DNA of 11,622 nt from Bacillota bacterium (GTDB taxonomy: Bacteria; Bacillota; Clostridia; Oscillospirales; Acutalibacteraceae): contig JAEWBE010000076.1 of the NCBI GenBank assembly GCA_023391275.1, positions 1 to 11,622 of the forward strand. Direction: 5' to 3'. Every line of letters starts with the position of its first letter. The stretch's first letter is position 1. This document shows, piece after piece, positions 1 to 7,381 of the stretch. Made by a program: the position numbers and the translations under genes. The notes under the pieces are model-generated. The model did not search any database and was not told where the DNA came from. It saw only the letters and a list, made by a program, of their open reading frames with translations.

Positions 1-1
1 G

Positions 2-427
2 GGCAATACTCTCTTTATTACATGTCAAAATAAAATGGAGCACTGGAATATACCTTTTCAGCCTGCCGGGACCCGGTTACCCGACGGACGGACGCTTATC
101 CTTAAAAAATTACCGAAGAAAGACTATGAAAACCGCCGCAAATTTAATAATTTGTTATTTAATAATCTAATTAACTATGATACAATATTTAGTATTACTT
201 CAGTTAGGAACAGAAGTAACGGTGATGTTTTCCGCCCGGCGGGGCGAGGCGTCACGAAAACCTTGAAAAAACTCTTTAACGAGGCCAAATTGGAACCGAT
301 GCTGCGCTCAAAGGCTGTAATGCTTGCAAGCAATGATGAAATCATCTGGATTGAAGGGTTTGGCGCTTCACAGGAGTTTTGTGTTACAGATAACACTCAA
401 AACATAGCGGAAATTATAATTATTTAA
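2..427 (+). CDS. tilS: tRNA(Ile)-lysidine synthetase, C-terminal part (5' end outside window)
   Basis: The reading frame is open from the left edge, so this is the last 141 residues of a longer protein; the ATG at 35 is internal, not a start. TilS is a cytosolic enzyme that uses ATP and lysine to convert the wobble C34 of tRNA-Ile(CAU) to lysidine, so that it reads AUA. The N-terminal PP-loop ATPase with its SGGxDS motif is not in the window. What is visible fits the C-terminal tRNA-contacting domain: a segment 'SVRNRSNGDVFRPAGRG' followed by 'KTLKKLFNEAKLEPMLR' and then 'IIWIEGFGAS', matching the family pattern of GD-x-F, a K-rich KKLFN helix, an arginine and a W-I-x-G strand. The stop at 425-427 overlaps the ribosome binding site of hpt, so the two are co-transcribed, as in the tilS-hpt-ftsH group of Bacillus. 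The identification rests on both this motif and the neighbours. Confidence 0.9.
   Translation, partial: GNTLFITCQNKMEHWNIPFQPAGTRLPDGRTLILKKLPKKDYENRRKFNNLLFNNLINYDTIFSITSVRNRSNGDVFRPAGRGVTKTLKKLFNEAKLEPMLRSKAVMLASNDEIIWIEGFGASQEFCVTDNTQNIAEIIII
178..186 (+). promoter_or_regulatory. Possible extended -10 promoter inside tilS for hpt-ftsH
   Basis: Within an AT-rich stretch of the tilS coding sequence (about 136-200) lies TGATACAAT, an extended -10 (TG-n-TACAAT, five of six matches to TATAAT). The best -35 at 17 bp, TTTAAT at 158-163, is poor, as expected if the extended -10 carries recognition. It would give hpt and ftsH a transcript independent of tilS. AT-rich coding DNA produces such matches by chance, so this is only a candidate. 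Confidence 0.3.
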
Positions 428-431
428 GGAG
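426..431 (+). promoter_or_regulatory. Ribosome binding site of hpt, overlapping the tilS stop
   Basis: AAGGAG begins inside the tilS TAA stop (425-427) and lies 9 nt before the TTG at 441. It supports a TTG start for hpt, because no in-frame ATG lies near this site, and it suggests translational coupling between the two genes. Confidence 0.7.
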
Positions 432-440
432 TGCTAACGA

Positions 441-980
441 TTGAGAAATGATATCGAGTCAGTATTATTCAGCGAGGAAACGCTTGCCGAAATTGTACAG
501 ACAATGGGAAAACGCATTAGTGAAGATTACGAAGGCAAAAATCTGTTAATGATCAGCGTGCTGAAAGGCTCCGTTGTATTCATGGCTGATTTAATGCGCG
601 CGGTCACTATTCCATGCAGTATTGACTTCATGTCCGTTTCAAGCTACGGCTCCGGAACAAAAACCTCCGGCGTCGTTAAAATTACCAAGGATTTGGATAT
701 TAATCTGGAAGGCTACGACCTGCTTGTGGTGGAAGATATTCTCGACAGCGGCTTAACTTTGAGCTACATACTCGAACTGCTGCAATCCCGTTCGCCAAAA
801 AGCATCAAGCTCTGCACCCTGTTCGACAAACCGGACAGGCGTACGGCCAATATTAAAGCAGATTACGTCGGAACGATTGTTCCGGATGAATTCATAGTGG
901 GTTATGGTTTGGACTATGATGAAAAATACAGGAATCTTCCGTTTGTAGGCATTTTAAAACCCGGGGTTTATACCAATTGA
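441..980 (+). CDS. hpt: Hypoxanthine (guanine) phosphoribosyltransferase
   Basis: Cytosolic purine-salvage enzyme that joins hypoxanthine or guanine to PRPP, giving IMP or GMP plus pyrophosphate. The 179 residues match the usual bacterial length of about 180. Visible motifs are LKGSVVFMADL (about 41-51, the flexible PPi-binding loop region), the SSYGSGTKTSG loop (67-77), the PRPP-binding signature LLVVEDILDSGLTL (94-107) with the paired acidic residues E98-D99, and the purine-site segment PDEFIVGYGLDYDEKYRNLP (148-167). The start is TTG at 441, supported by AAGGAG 9 nt upstream. It sits directly after tilS and 42 nt before the preferred ftsH start, on the same strand. In Bacillus subtilis the same trio is conserved. 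Assignment to the hypoxanthine/guanine class rather than another phosphoribosyltransferase follows from the VEDILDSG and GYGLDYDEKYRNLP motifs. Confidence 0.95.
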   Translation: MRNDIESVLFSEETLAEIVQTMGKRISEDYEGKNLLMISVLKGSVVFMADLMRAVTIPCSIDFMSVSSYGSGTKTSGVVKITKDLDINLEGYDLLVVEDILDSGLTLSYILELLQSRSPKSIKLCTLFDKPDRRTANIKADYVGTIVPDEFIVGYGLDYDEKYRNLPFVGILKPGVYTN

Positions 981-1005
981 CTCAAATGCCGAAACAACTC
1001 GTAGT

Positions 1006-1013
1006 AAGGAGTG
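1006..1013 (+). promoter_or_regulatory. Ribosome binding site that decides the ftsH start
   Basis: AAGGAGTG covers the GTG triplet at 1011, so that GTG, although in frame, cannot easily be the initiator. The next in-frame initiator is TTG at 1023, about 11 nt after GGAG. The layout is close to that before hpt (AAGGAGTG then TTG). Confidence 0.6.
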
Positions 1014-1022
1014 AACAACATT

Positions 1023-2897
1023 TTGGATAATAAAAAAACGCTGAAAAACATTGCCATGGTTCTCGGCATTCCGATTATATTATTTATTCTGATTGCGCTG
1101 ATTTATGGCCAGCGTCCTCAAAAGACATATAACTATTCCGATATCATCAACTATTTTAAAAATCAGCAGGTAACGGAATATTCCATGGATCTGGGCAGTG
1201 GGGAAATGATTATCAAGCTTAAGGATAAAACTCAGATTTCCTATGTTGCGCCGAGCACCAGCCTATTGTATGATGATATAAAGCCATATACCGAACAATA
1301 TGATAAGGATCACCCGACGGCGAATATGGTGCGCAATTTGAAGCGTCCGGCTGAAACTTCCTGGATTGCAAGCATGGTGCCCATGCTGATCGCCCTGGTT
1401 GTCATGGCTTTGCTCTGGTGGTTTATGATTAAACGCCTCAACACCGGTATGGGTGATGCGGGCAAGCAAATGAATTTCGGCAAGGCGAAAGTAAAACAAA
1501 TGGCCGACGAAAAACGCAAAACTACCTTTGCCGATGTGGCCGGTGCCGATGAGGAAAAGGAAGAACTGCGTGAGATCGTTGAATTCCTGAAGAATCCGAA
1601 AAAGTACAATGAACTGGGTGCCCGTATCCCCAAGGGCGTGCTGCTCGTGGGCCCTCCCGGCACCGGTAAAACTTTACTGGCCCGTGCGGTCGCCGGGGAA
1701 GCCGGCGTGCCGTTCTTCTCAATTTCCGGTTCCGATTTTGTTGAAATGTTTGTCGGTGTCGGCGCATCCCGTGTGCGCGACCTGTTCGAGCAGGCGAAAA
1801 AGAATTCCCCCTGCATTATCTTCATTGATGAAATTGATGCTGTTGGCCGTCAGCGCGGCGCCGGACTGGGCGGCGGGCACGATGAGCGCGAACAGACTTT
1901 AACCCAGCTGCTCGTTGAAATGGACGGTTTCGGCGCCAATGAGGGTGTCATCATGATTGCCGCCACCAACAGACCCGACATCCTTGACCCGGCTTTAATG
2001 CGTCCCGGCCGTTTTGACCGTCAGGTGATGGTCGGTTACCCGGATATTAAAGGCCGTGAGGAAATCCTCAAGGTGCACGCCCGCGGAAAGCCGATTGCGC
2101 CGGATGTTAATCTTAAGACCATCGCAAAATCGACTGCCGGTTTCACCGGAGCGGACCTTGAAAATCTGTTGAATGAGGCGGCGCTTCTGGCTGCCAGGAA
2201 AACCCTGAAAGCCATTACCATGGCGGAAATCGAGGAGGCAACCATTAAGGTGGTTGTCGGTACCGAAAAAAAGAGCCATGTAATGACGGAAAAAGAAAAG
2301 ACCCTGACGGCGTACCACGAAGGCGGGCATGCGGTTGCCGCGTATTTTTGTCCTACGCAGGATCCCGTTCACCAGATTTCCATTATTCCACGTGGTATGG
2401 CAGGCGGCTATACCATGCATCTTCCGACGGAGGATCGTTCGTATCGAACCCGCAAGGAAATGCTGGAAGATTTGATTGGCTTGCTGGGCGGGCGCGTTGC
2501 CGAAGCGCTCACGCTTGATGATATTTCCACTGGCGCTTCCAATGATATTGAGCGCGCAACCAAACTGGCGCGCAGCATGGTCACAAAATACGGCATGACC
2601 GATTCGCTCGGGCCGATCACCTACGGTCAGGACGAGGGCGAACCGTTCCTTGGCCGCGATATGGGTCATATCCGCAATTACTCCGAGACCACCGCTTCCG
2701 CAATCGATAAGGAAATTCACGATCTGATGATCAATGCTTACAATAAAACGGAAAGCATTTTGAAAGAGCACATGGACAAACTTCACGAAGTAGCGAAATA
2801 TTTGTATCAGAATGAAAAAATGTCGGGTGAACAGTTCTTAACCGTAATGAAAGGCCAAAGCCTCGATAATCCGGCCGAAAGCGGTACAGCAGAATAA
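1023..2897 (+). CDS. ftsH: ATP-dependent zinc metalloprotease FtsH
   Basis: Membrane-anchored hexameric AAA+ protease that extracts and degrades membrane proteins and some short-lived cytosolic regulators. From the TTG start it has 624 residues, normal for the family. Order: TM1 about 10-29; a short external domain about 30-112; TM2 about 114-136; AAA+ module with Walker A GPPGTGKT (210-217), pore segment MFVG (242-245), Walker B IIFIDEID (265-272) and second-region-of-homology ATNRPDILDPALMRPGRFD (314-332); then the M41 protease domain with HEGGH (432-436) and the third zinc ligand, the aspartate of GASNDIERAT (D508). All catalytic residues are present, so it should be active. The GTG at 1011 would add four residues but overlaps the ribosome binding site. 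It closes the tilS-hpt-ftsH group and is followed by a terminator. Confidence 0.97.
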   Translation: MDNKKTLKNIAMVLGIPIILFILIALIYGQRPQKTYNYSDIINYFKNQQVTEYSMDLGSGEMIIKLKDKTQISYVAPSTSLLYDDIKPYTEQYDKDHPTANMVRNLKRPAETSWIASMVPMLIALVVMALLWWFMIKRLNTGMGDAGKQMNFGKAKVKQMADEKRKTTFADVAGADEEKEELREIVEFLKNPKKYNELGARIPKGVLLVGPPGTGKTLLARAVAGEAGVPFFSISGSDFVEMFVGVGASRVRDLFEQAKKNSPCIIFIDEIDAVGRQRGAGLGGGHDEREQTLTQLLVEMDGFGANEGVIMIAATNRPDILDPALMRPGRFDRQVMVGYPDIKGREEILKVHARGKPIAPDVNLKTIAKSTAGFTGADLENLLNEAALLAARKTLKAITMAEIEEATIKVVVGTEKKSHVMTEKEKTLTAYHEGGHAVAAYFCPTQDPVHQISIIPRGMAGGYTMHLPTEDRSYRTRKEMLEDLIGLLGGRVAEALTLDDISTGASNDIERATKLARSMVTKYGMTDSLGPITYGQDEGEPFLGRDMGHIRNYSETTASAIDKEIHDLMINAYNKTESILKEHMDKLHEVAKYLYQNEKMSGEQFLTVMKGQSLDNPAESGTAE

Positions 2898-2903
2898 GTA
2901 ATT

Positions 2904-2932
2904 AGGGGGAATGTGGCTGCATTTCCCCTTTT
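2904..2932 (+). terminator. Rho-independent terminator after ftsH
   Basis: A 10-bp stem, AGGGGGAATG (2904-2913) with CATTTCCCCT (2920-2929), has one G-U pair and a 6-nt loop. It is followed by TTTT and then a less pure T-rich tail. It lies 7 nt after the ftsH stop. The T tract is short, so some read-through into the topoisomerase operon is possible. Confidence 0.75.
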
Positions 2933-3075
2933 GCTGTTCTTAACGGCAGCCTGTTTATGCGGATGTACGGCACAGCGCCTGAATGACGCGTCGCTACCGT
3001 TGCTGATTATCCGGCACACATCCGTATTCGGTGGAGTCGATATCTAATAATAGTAGTGAATAAATGTAGGAGCGA
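2933..3075 (+). other. Non-coding leader before the topoisomerase operon, with inverted and direct repeats
   Basis: This 143-nt stretch holds no convincing gene. CGGATGT (2960-2966) is repeated inverted as ACATCCG (3018-3024), with outer pairs that extend the stem by about three more if a G-U is allowed. CAGC (2973-2976) and GCTG (3002-3005) nest inside it. CGGCACA occurs directly repeated at 2968-2974 and 3012-3018. The stretch could fold as a branched RNA leader or hold a paired protein site. No promoter of good quality is visible: the AT-rich TAATAATAG near 3045-3053 could serve as a -10, but its -35 is poor. Confidence 0.35.
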
Positions 3076-5064
3076 ATGGAAAATATGACGAAAAAACCGA
3101 TATATGGAAATGAGAGTATCTCATCACTCAAAGGTGCGGATCGGGTTCGCCGCCGCCCGGCCGTTATTTTTGGGTCGGACGGGATTGAAGGCTGCGAACA
3201 TTCTATCTTTGAAATTCTGTCAAACTCCATCGACGAGGCGCGCGAGGGTTATGGCAAGGAAATTATTATCACACGGTATCAGGATCATTCCATTGAAGTG
3301 GAGGATCACGCCCGCGGAATTCCTGTTGATTTCAACAATAACGAACAGCGTTATAACTGGGAACTGGTCTTCTGTGAACTTTACGCGGGCGGAAAGTACA
3401 ATAACGATTCCGATGAAAGCTATGAATATTCGCTGGGGCTGAACGGCCTTGGCCTTTGCTCCACGCAGTATGCTTCGGAATATATGGATGTTGACATCCG
3501 CCGCGACGGCTTTCGCTATACGCTGCACTTTGAGCACGGGGAACCTGTCGGTGACCTGAAAAAGGAATCGTACAGCCGTAAAGACACCGGGTCCAGAATC
3601 CGGTGGAAACCGGATATGCAGGTGTTTACCGACATTGACGTTCCGGTTGAATATTATCTGGACACGATCAAACGTCAGGCAATTGTAAACGACGGAATCC
3701 GTTTTTTGTTTCGCAATCAGGTCGGTTCCTCTTTTGAAGAAACGGAGTTTGTGTATCAGCAGGGAATCGTTGACCACGCAAAAGAGGTCGCGGGTGACGA
3801 TTCACTTACCCCGGTGCAGTTCTGGCAGGCGGAGCGCAAGGTGCGCGACCGTGCGGACAAGCCCGAGTACAAAACAAAAATCAATGTTGCAGTGGCGTTT
3901 TCCAACCGCAATAAATTGATTGAATATTACCACAACTCCAGCTGGCTGGAGCACGGTGGCGCGCCGGATAAAGCGGTGCGCAACGCCTTTGTTTATCAGA
4001 TCGATTCTTATTTAAAACAGACGGGGAAGTACAATAAAAACGAAAGCAAAATTACCTTTGTCGATGTGGAAGACTGCCTGATCCTGATGATTTCGTCGTT
4101 TTCAAACCGTACTTCCTACGAAAACCAGACAAAGAAGGCAATCACCAACAAGGGAATCCAGGATGCGATGACCGAATTTCTCCGTCATCAGCTTGAGGTT
4201 TACTTTATCGAGAATCCGATGGATGCGGATAAAATCGCGATTCAGGTGCTGATTAACAAGCGGAGCCGTGAGGACGCGGAAAAAACGCGGCTGAACAGCA
4301 AGAAAAAGCTTACCAGCAATATGGATATTACCAACCGTGTCGCCAAATTTGTGGACTGCCGCACCCGCGACGTGAACGAACGTGAAATTTTTATTGTGGA
4401 GGGCGACTCGGCTCTGGGTGCGTGCAAGCAGGCCCGCGACCCCAACTTTCAGGCAATTATGCCGATTCGCGGAAAAATATTGAACTGTCTGAAAGCGGAC
4501 TATGATAAAATCTTTAAGAATGAGATCATTACTGATTTAATTAAAGTGCTCGGCTGCGGCGTTCAGGTCAAATCAAAGGCCAACAAGGATCTTTCTTCCT
4601 TTGACCTTTCCCTGCTGCGCTGGAACAAAATCATCCTGTGCACCGATGCCGACGTGGACGGATTTCAGATCCGAACCCTTCTTTTGACAATGCTTTACCG
4701 CCTTACTCCCGCTCTGATCGATGAGGGAAAGGTGTTTATTGCGGAATCCCCTCTTTTTGAAATGCAGACAAAAGATGAAACCTATTTTGCTTATACGGAA
4801 CGGGAAAAAGATGAGGTTGTTAAAAAGCTTGAGGGTAAAAAATTTACCATTCAGCGCTCCAAGGGACTTGGCGAAAACGAACCCGACATGATGAATTTGA
4901 CCACAATGAATCCTGCGACACGCCGCCTTATTCAGGTGCTGCCCACGGACGTACAGAAAACAAGCGATATTTTTGACTTGCTTTTGGGCGATAATTTGAG
5001 CGGGCGCAAGGATTTTATTGCCGAAAACGGATACAGCTATATTGATTCGGCAGATGTAAGCTGA
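3076..5064 (+). CDS. parE: Type IIA topoisomerase subunit B (ParE-like ATPase/Toprim subunit), divergent
   Basis: ATP-driven B subunit of a heterotetrameric type II topoisomerase; with the next gene product it would cut and pass duplex DNA, relaxing or decatenating chromosomes. Its 662 residues are near the usual 630-650. Order: GHKL ATPase about 15-220 with EILSNSIDEA (46-55; general base E46, Mg-binding N50), EDHARGIP (76-83) and LGLNGLG (120-126); transducer domain with QTKKAIT (351-357; the ATP-lysine loop, K353); Toprim with VEGDSALG (441-448) and TDADVDG (523-529), so all metal-binding acidic residues are kept; and IQRSKGLGENEPD (592-604). Several near-invariant positions differ from gyrase: GGLHGVG reads LGLNGLG, DDGRGIP reads DHARGIP and DGSHIR reads DGFQIR. 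The start ATG follows AGGAG (3068-3072) by only 3 nt; ATG at 3085 is the alternative. Type IIA identity is firm; 'topoisomerase IV' rather than gyrase rests on the partner. Confidence 0.88.
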   Translation: MENMTKKPIYGNESISSLKGADRVRRRPAVIFGSDGIEGCEHSIFEILSNSIDEAREGYGKEIIITRYQDHSIEVEDHARGIPVDFNNNEQRYNWELVFCELYAGGKYNNDSDESYEYSLGLNGLGLCSTQYASEYMDVDIRRDGFRYTLHFEHGEPVGDLKKESYSRKDTGSRIRWKPDMQVFTDIDVPVEYYLDTIKRQAIVNDGIRFLFRNQVGSSFEETEFVYQQGIVDHAKEVAGDDSLTPVQFWQAERKVRDRADKPEYKTKINVAVAFSNRNKLIEYYHNSSWLEHGGAPDKAVRNAFVYQIDSYLKQTGKYNKNESKITFVDVEDCLILMISSFSNRTSYENQTKKAITNKGIQDAMTEFLRHQLEVYFIENPMDADKIAIQVLINKRSREDAEKTRLNSKKKLTSNMDITNRVAKFVDCRTRDVNEREIFIVEGDSALGACKQARDPNFQAIMPIRGKILNCLKADYDKIFKNEIITDLIKVLGCGVQVKSKANKDLSSFDLSLLRWNKIILCTDADVDGFQIRTLLLTMLYRLTPALIDEGKVFIAESPLFEMQTKDETYFAYTEREKDEVVKKLEGKKFTIQRSKGLGENEPDMMNLTTMNPATRRLIQVLPTDVQKTSDIFDLLLGDNLSGRKDFIAENGYSYIDSADVS

Positions 5065-5100
5065 TTTTAAATGAATACGGTTCTTAATCTAAATGAATGT

Positions 5101-5106
5101 AGGTGG
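5101..5106 (+). promoter_or_regulatory. Ribosome binding site that decides the parC start
   Basis: AGGTGG overlaps the in-frame GTG at 5103, which excludes that triplet as initiator. ATG at 5109 lies 5 nt after AGG and ATG at 5115 lies 11 nt after it; the spacing of other sites in this window (4-9 nt) favours 5109. Confidence 0.5.
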
Positions 5107-5108
5107 CA

Positions 5109-7346
5109 ATGCAAATGCCTAAGAAGAAAACAGAAAAAGACGCGGTACTGCCCCATGCGCACGGTGTAATCGAAGGGGCGGGCAAGGTGGTCGAACAAAG
5201 GATTACCGACACGCTTGAACAAAATTATATGCCCTATGCCATGAGTGTGATCCTGTCGCGTGCAATTCCGGAAATCGACGGCTTTAAGCCGTCCCACCGC
5301 AAATTATTATATACGATGTATAAAATGGGGCTGCTGGGTTCCGCGCGGACCAAAAGCGCCAATATTGTCGGTCAGACCATGAAGCTGAATCCCCACGGTG
5401 ATTCTGCCATTTATGATACCATGGTGCGCCTCAGCCGCGGCTATGAAGCGCTGCTGCACCCTTATGTGGATTCCAAGGGCAACTTCGGCAAATTTTATTC
5501 CCGTGACATGGCATGGGCGGCTTCCCGGTACACAGAAGCGCGCCTTGACAACCTGTGCCAGGAACTTTTTCGCGATATAGACAAGGATACGGTTGACTTT
5601 GTCGACAACTACGATAATACGATGAAGGAACCCACGCTTTTACCGGCCACATTTCCTTCGGTGCTGGTCAATGCAAATACAGGAATTGCCGTGGGCATGG
5701 CAAGTTCCATTTGTCCGTTTAACCTGAGCGAGGTGTGCCAGACTGCCGTCGCCCTTATGCGGGACCCGCAGCACGAAATTGCCTCCACGCTCCTTGCACC
5801 GGACTTTCCGGGCGGTGGGCAGATTATTTATGACCGCGCCGCCATCAATGATATTTACCGTACCGGACGCGGAGGAATCCGCGTGCGTTCGCGCTACACT
5901 TATGATAAGACAGCGAACTGTGTTGACATCACGCAGATTCCGCCGACAACCACCGTCGAGGCAATCGTCGAAAAGGTTGTGGACCTTGTCAAGCAGGGCA
6001 AATTGAAAGAGATATCCGATATCCGCGATGAAACGGGATTGGACGGTCTTAAGGTCACGATTGACCTGAAGCGGGGCGTTGAACCGGATAAACTCATGCA
6101 GCGCCTGTTTAAGCTTACTCCCCTGGAGGACAGTTTTTCCTGCAACTTCAACATTCTGGTCGGCGGTGTGCCGCGTGTTATGGGTGTTGGCGAGCTGCTT
6201 GACGAGTGGACTGCATTCCGGATTGAATGCGTTCGCCGCCGCACCTGCTATGACCTCACCAAAAAGAAAGAAAAACTGCATCTTTTAAAGGGACTTCAGG
6301 CTATCCTGCTCGATATCGACAAAGCCGTCGCCATTGTGCGGCAGACGGACGAGGAAGCGGAGGTTGTCCCAAACCTTATGATCGGGTTTGGTATTGACGA
6401 GGTACAGGCAGAGTATGTTGCCGAGATCAAACTCCGTCACCTGAACCGTGAATATATTTTGAAACGCACGGAAGAAACCAGCCAGTTGGAAAAAGACATT
6501 GCCGAGCTGCAATCTATTTTGGACAGCCGTTCGAAAGTTAAGAGCATCATTATTTCCGAGCTGAATGATGTTGCGAAAAAATACGGCCAGCCGCGGCGCA
6601 CCATGCTGGTTTATTCCGATGAAATCGAAGAGTATTCGGAAGAAGAAGATGTGCCGGACTATCCGGTAAATTTGTTCTTTACAAGGGATGGCTATTTTAA
6701 AAAGATTACGCCGCTGTCCCTGCGCATGAGCGGGGAACAGAAGCTGAAGGAAGAGGATGTGATCCTTCAGCATATTGAAGATACGAACTCCGCCGATCTG
6801 CTTTTCTTCACCGACCGGTGCCAGGTTTACAAGGTGAAAGCCAGTGATTTCGGTGATACCAAGGCAAGCGTACTGGGTGATTACATCCCGGCCAAACTCG
6901 GTATGGACGAAGGGGAATCTGCGATTTATATGGCGGTTACCAAGGATTATGCGGGTTACATGGTGTTCTTCTTTGAAAACGGAAAAGCAGCCAAAGTGGA
7001 TATGACTGCCTACGCCACAAAGACCAACCGCCGTAAGCTGCTGGGCGCTTATAATGACAAATCCCCGGTTGTTGCCATTGCTTCCATCCGTGAGGACGGC
7101 GAATTCCTTCTGACCTCCTCGCAGGGGAGGATGCTTTTGGTGCATACCGGTGCAATACAAAGTAAAACGACCCGCAGCACGCAAGGGGTCGCCGTTATGA
7201 CGTTCCGTAAGGGAAGCCGGCTGCTGAAAGCTGAAAAATTTGAAGAAGACATGCTGAAAAACCCGAACCGCTACCGTAAAAACATTCCGGCCGCCGGTTC
7301 TCTGCCCGCCGCGGAGGAAACTGCGGGTGAGCAGTTAAAATTATAA
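5109..7346 (+). CDS. parC: Type IIA topoisomerase subunit A (ParC-like breakage-reunion subunit)
   Basis: DNA-cleaving A subunit that partners the preceding gene product; its tyrosine forms the covalent link to DNA. From ATG 5109 it has 745 residues, closer to ParC (about 750) than GyrA (820 or more). Order: winged-helix/CAP-like breakage domain with DGFKPSHRKLLYTM (57-70), NPHGDSAIYDTMVR (94-107) and the catalytic motif AASRYTEARL (137-146, Tyr141); tower and coiled-coil region about 330-480; an acidic linker EIEEYSEEED near 505-514; and a C-terminal beta-pinwheel. No GyrA-box (QRRGGKG-type) motif is visible in the pinwheel, which argues against a supercoiling gyrase. Odd positions: NPHGD for HPHGD, and GMASSICPFNL where GMATNIPPHNL is usual. 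The gene lies 44 nt after parE, so they form one operon. A GTG at 5103 and an ATG at 5115 are alternative starts. Confidence 0.9.
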   Translation: MQMPKKKTEKDAVLPHAHGVIEGAGKVVEQRITDTLEQNYMPYAMSVILSRAIPEIDGFKPSHRKLLYTMYKMGLLGSARTKSANIVGQTMKLNPHGDSAIYDTMVRLSRGYEALLHPYVDSKGNFGKFYSRDMAWAASRYTEARLDNLCQELFRDIDKDTVDFVDNYDNTMKEPTLLPATFPSVLVNANTGIAVGMASSICPFNLSEVCQTAVALMRDPQHEIASTLLAPDFPGGGQIIYDRAAINDIYRTGRGGIRVRSRYTYDKTANCVDITQIPPTTTVEAIVEKVVDLVKQGKLKEISDIRDETGLDGLKVTIDLKRGVEPDKLMQRLFKLTPLEDSFSCNFNILVGGVPRVMGVGELLDEWTAFRIECVRRRTCYDLTKKKEKLHLLKGLQAILLDIDKAVAIVRQTDEEAEVVPNLMIGFGIDEVQAEYVAEIKLRHLNREYILKRTEETSQLEKDIAELQSILDSRSKVKSIIISELNDVAKKYGQPRRTMLVYSDEIEEYSEEEDVPDYPVNLFFTRDGYFKKITPLSLRMSGEQKLKEEDVILQHIEDTNSADLLFFTDRCQVYKVKASDFGDTKASVLGDYIPAKLGMDEGESAIYMAVTKDYAGYMVFFFENGKAAKVDMTAYATKTNRRKLLGAYNDKSPVVAIASIREDGEFLLTSSQGRMLLVHTGAIQSKTTRSTQGVAVMTFRKGSRLLKAEKFEEDMLKNPNRYRKNIPAAGSLPAAEETAGEQLKL

Positions 7347-7352
7347 AAAACA

Positions 7353-7381
7353 CCGCTGAAAAGCCAATAGCAATTCAGCGG
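7353..7381 (-). terminator. Hairpin after parC with terminator-like T tract on the minus strand
   Basis: A perfect 8-bp stem, CCGCTGAA (7353-7360) with TTCAGCGG (7374-7381), has a 13-nt loop. On the + strand no T run follows, so it is not a classical terminator for parC. On the - strand it is followed after 2 nt by TTTTTT (complement of 7345-7350), the form of an intrinsic terminator. It may stop a leftward transcript, or simply protect the parC mRNA 3' end. Confidence 0.4.

Noticed and set aside
1995..2786. 263-codon open frame on the minus strand inside ftsH
   Set aside because: It is fully antisense to the AAA+ and protease domains, has no recognisable domain, and is the usual shadow of a GC-biased third codon position.
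6285..7184. 299-codon open frame on the minus strand inside parC
   Set aside because: It lies opposite well-conserved topoisomerase sequence, has no family resemblance and low-complexity aromatic/His-rich content; it is a shadow frame.
5109..7346. Naming the A subunit gyrA
   Set aside because: The C-terminal domain shows no GyrA-box-like motif and the length fits ParC; gyrase activity is therefore not supported.
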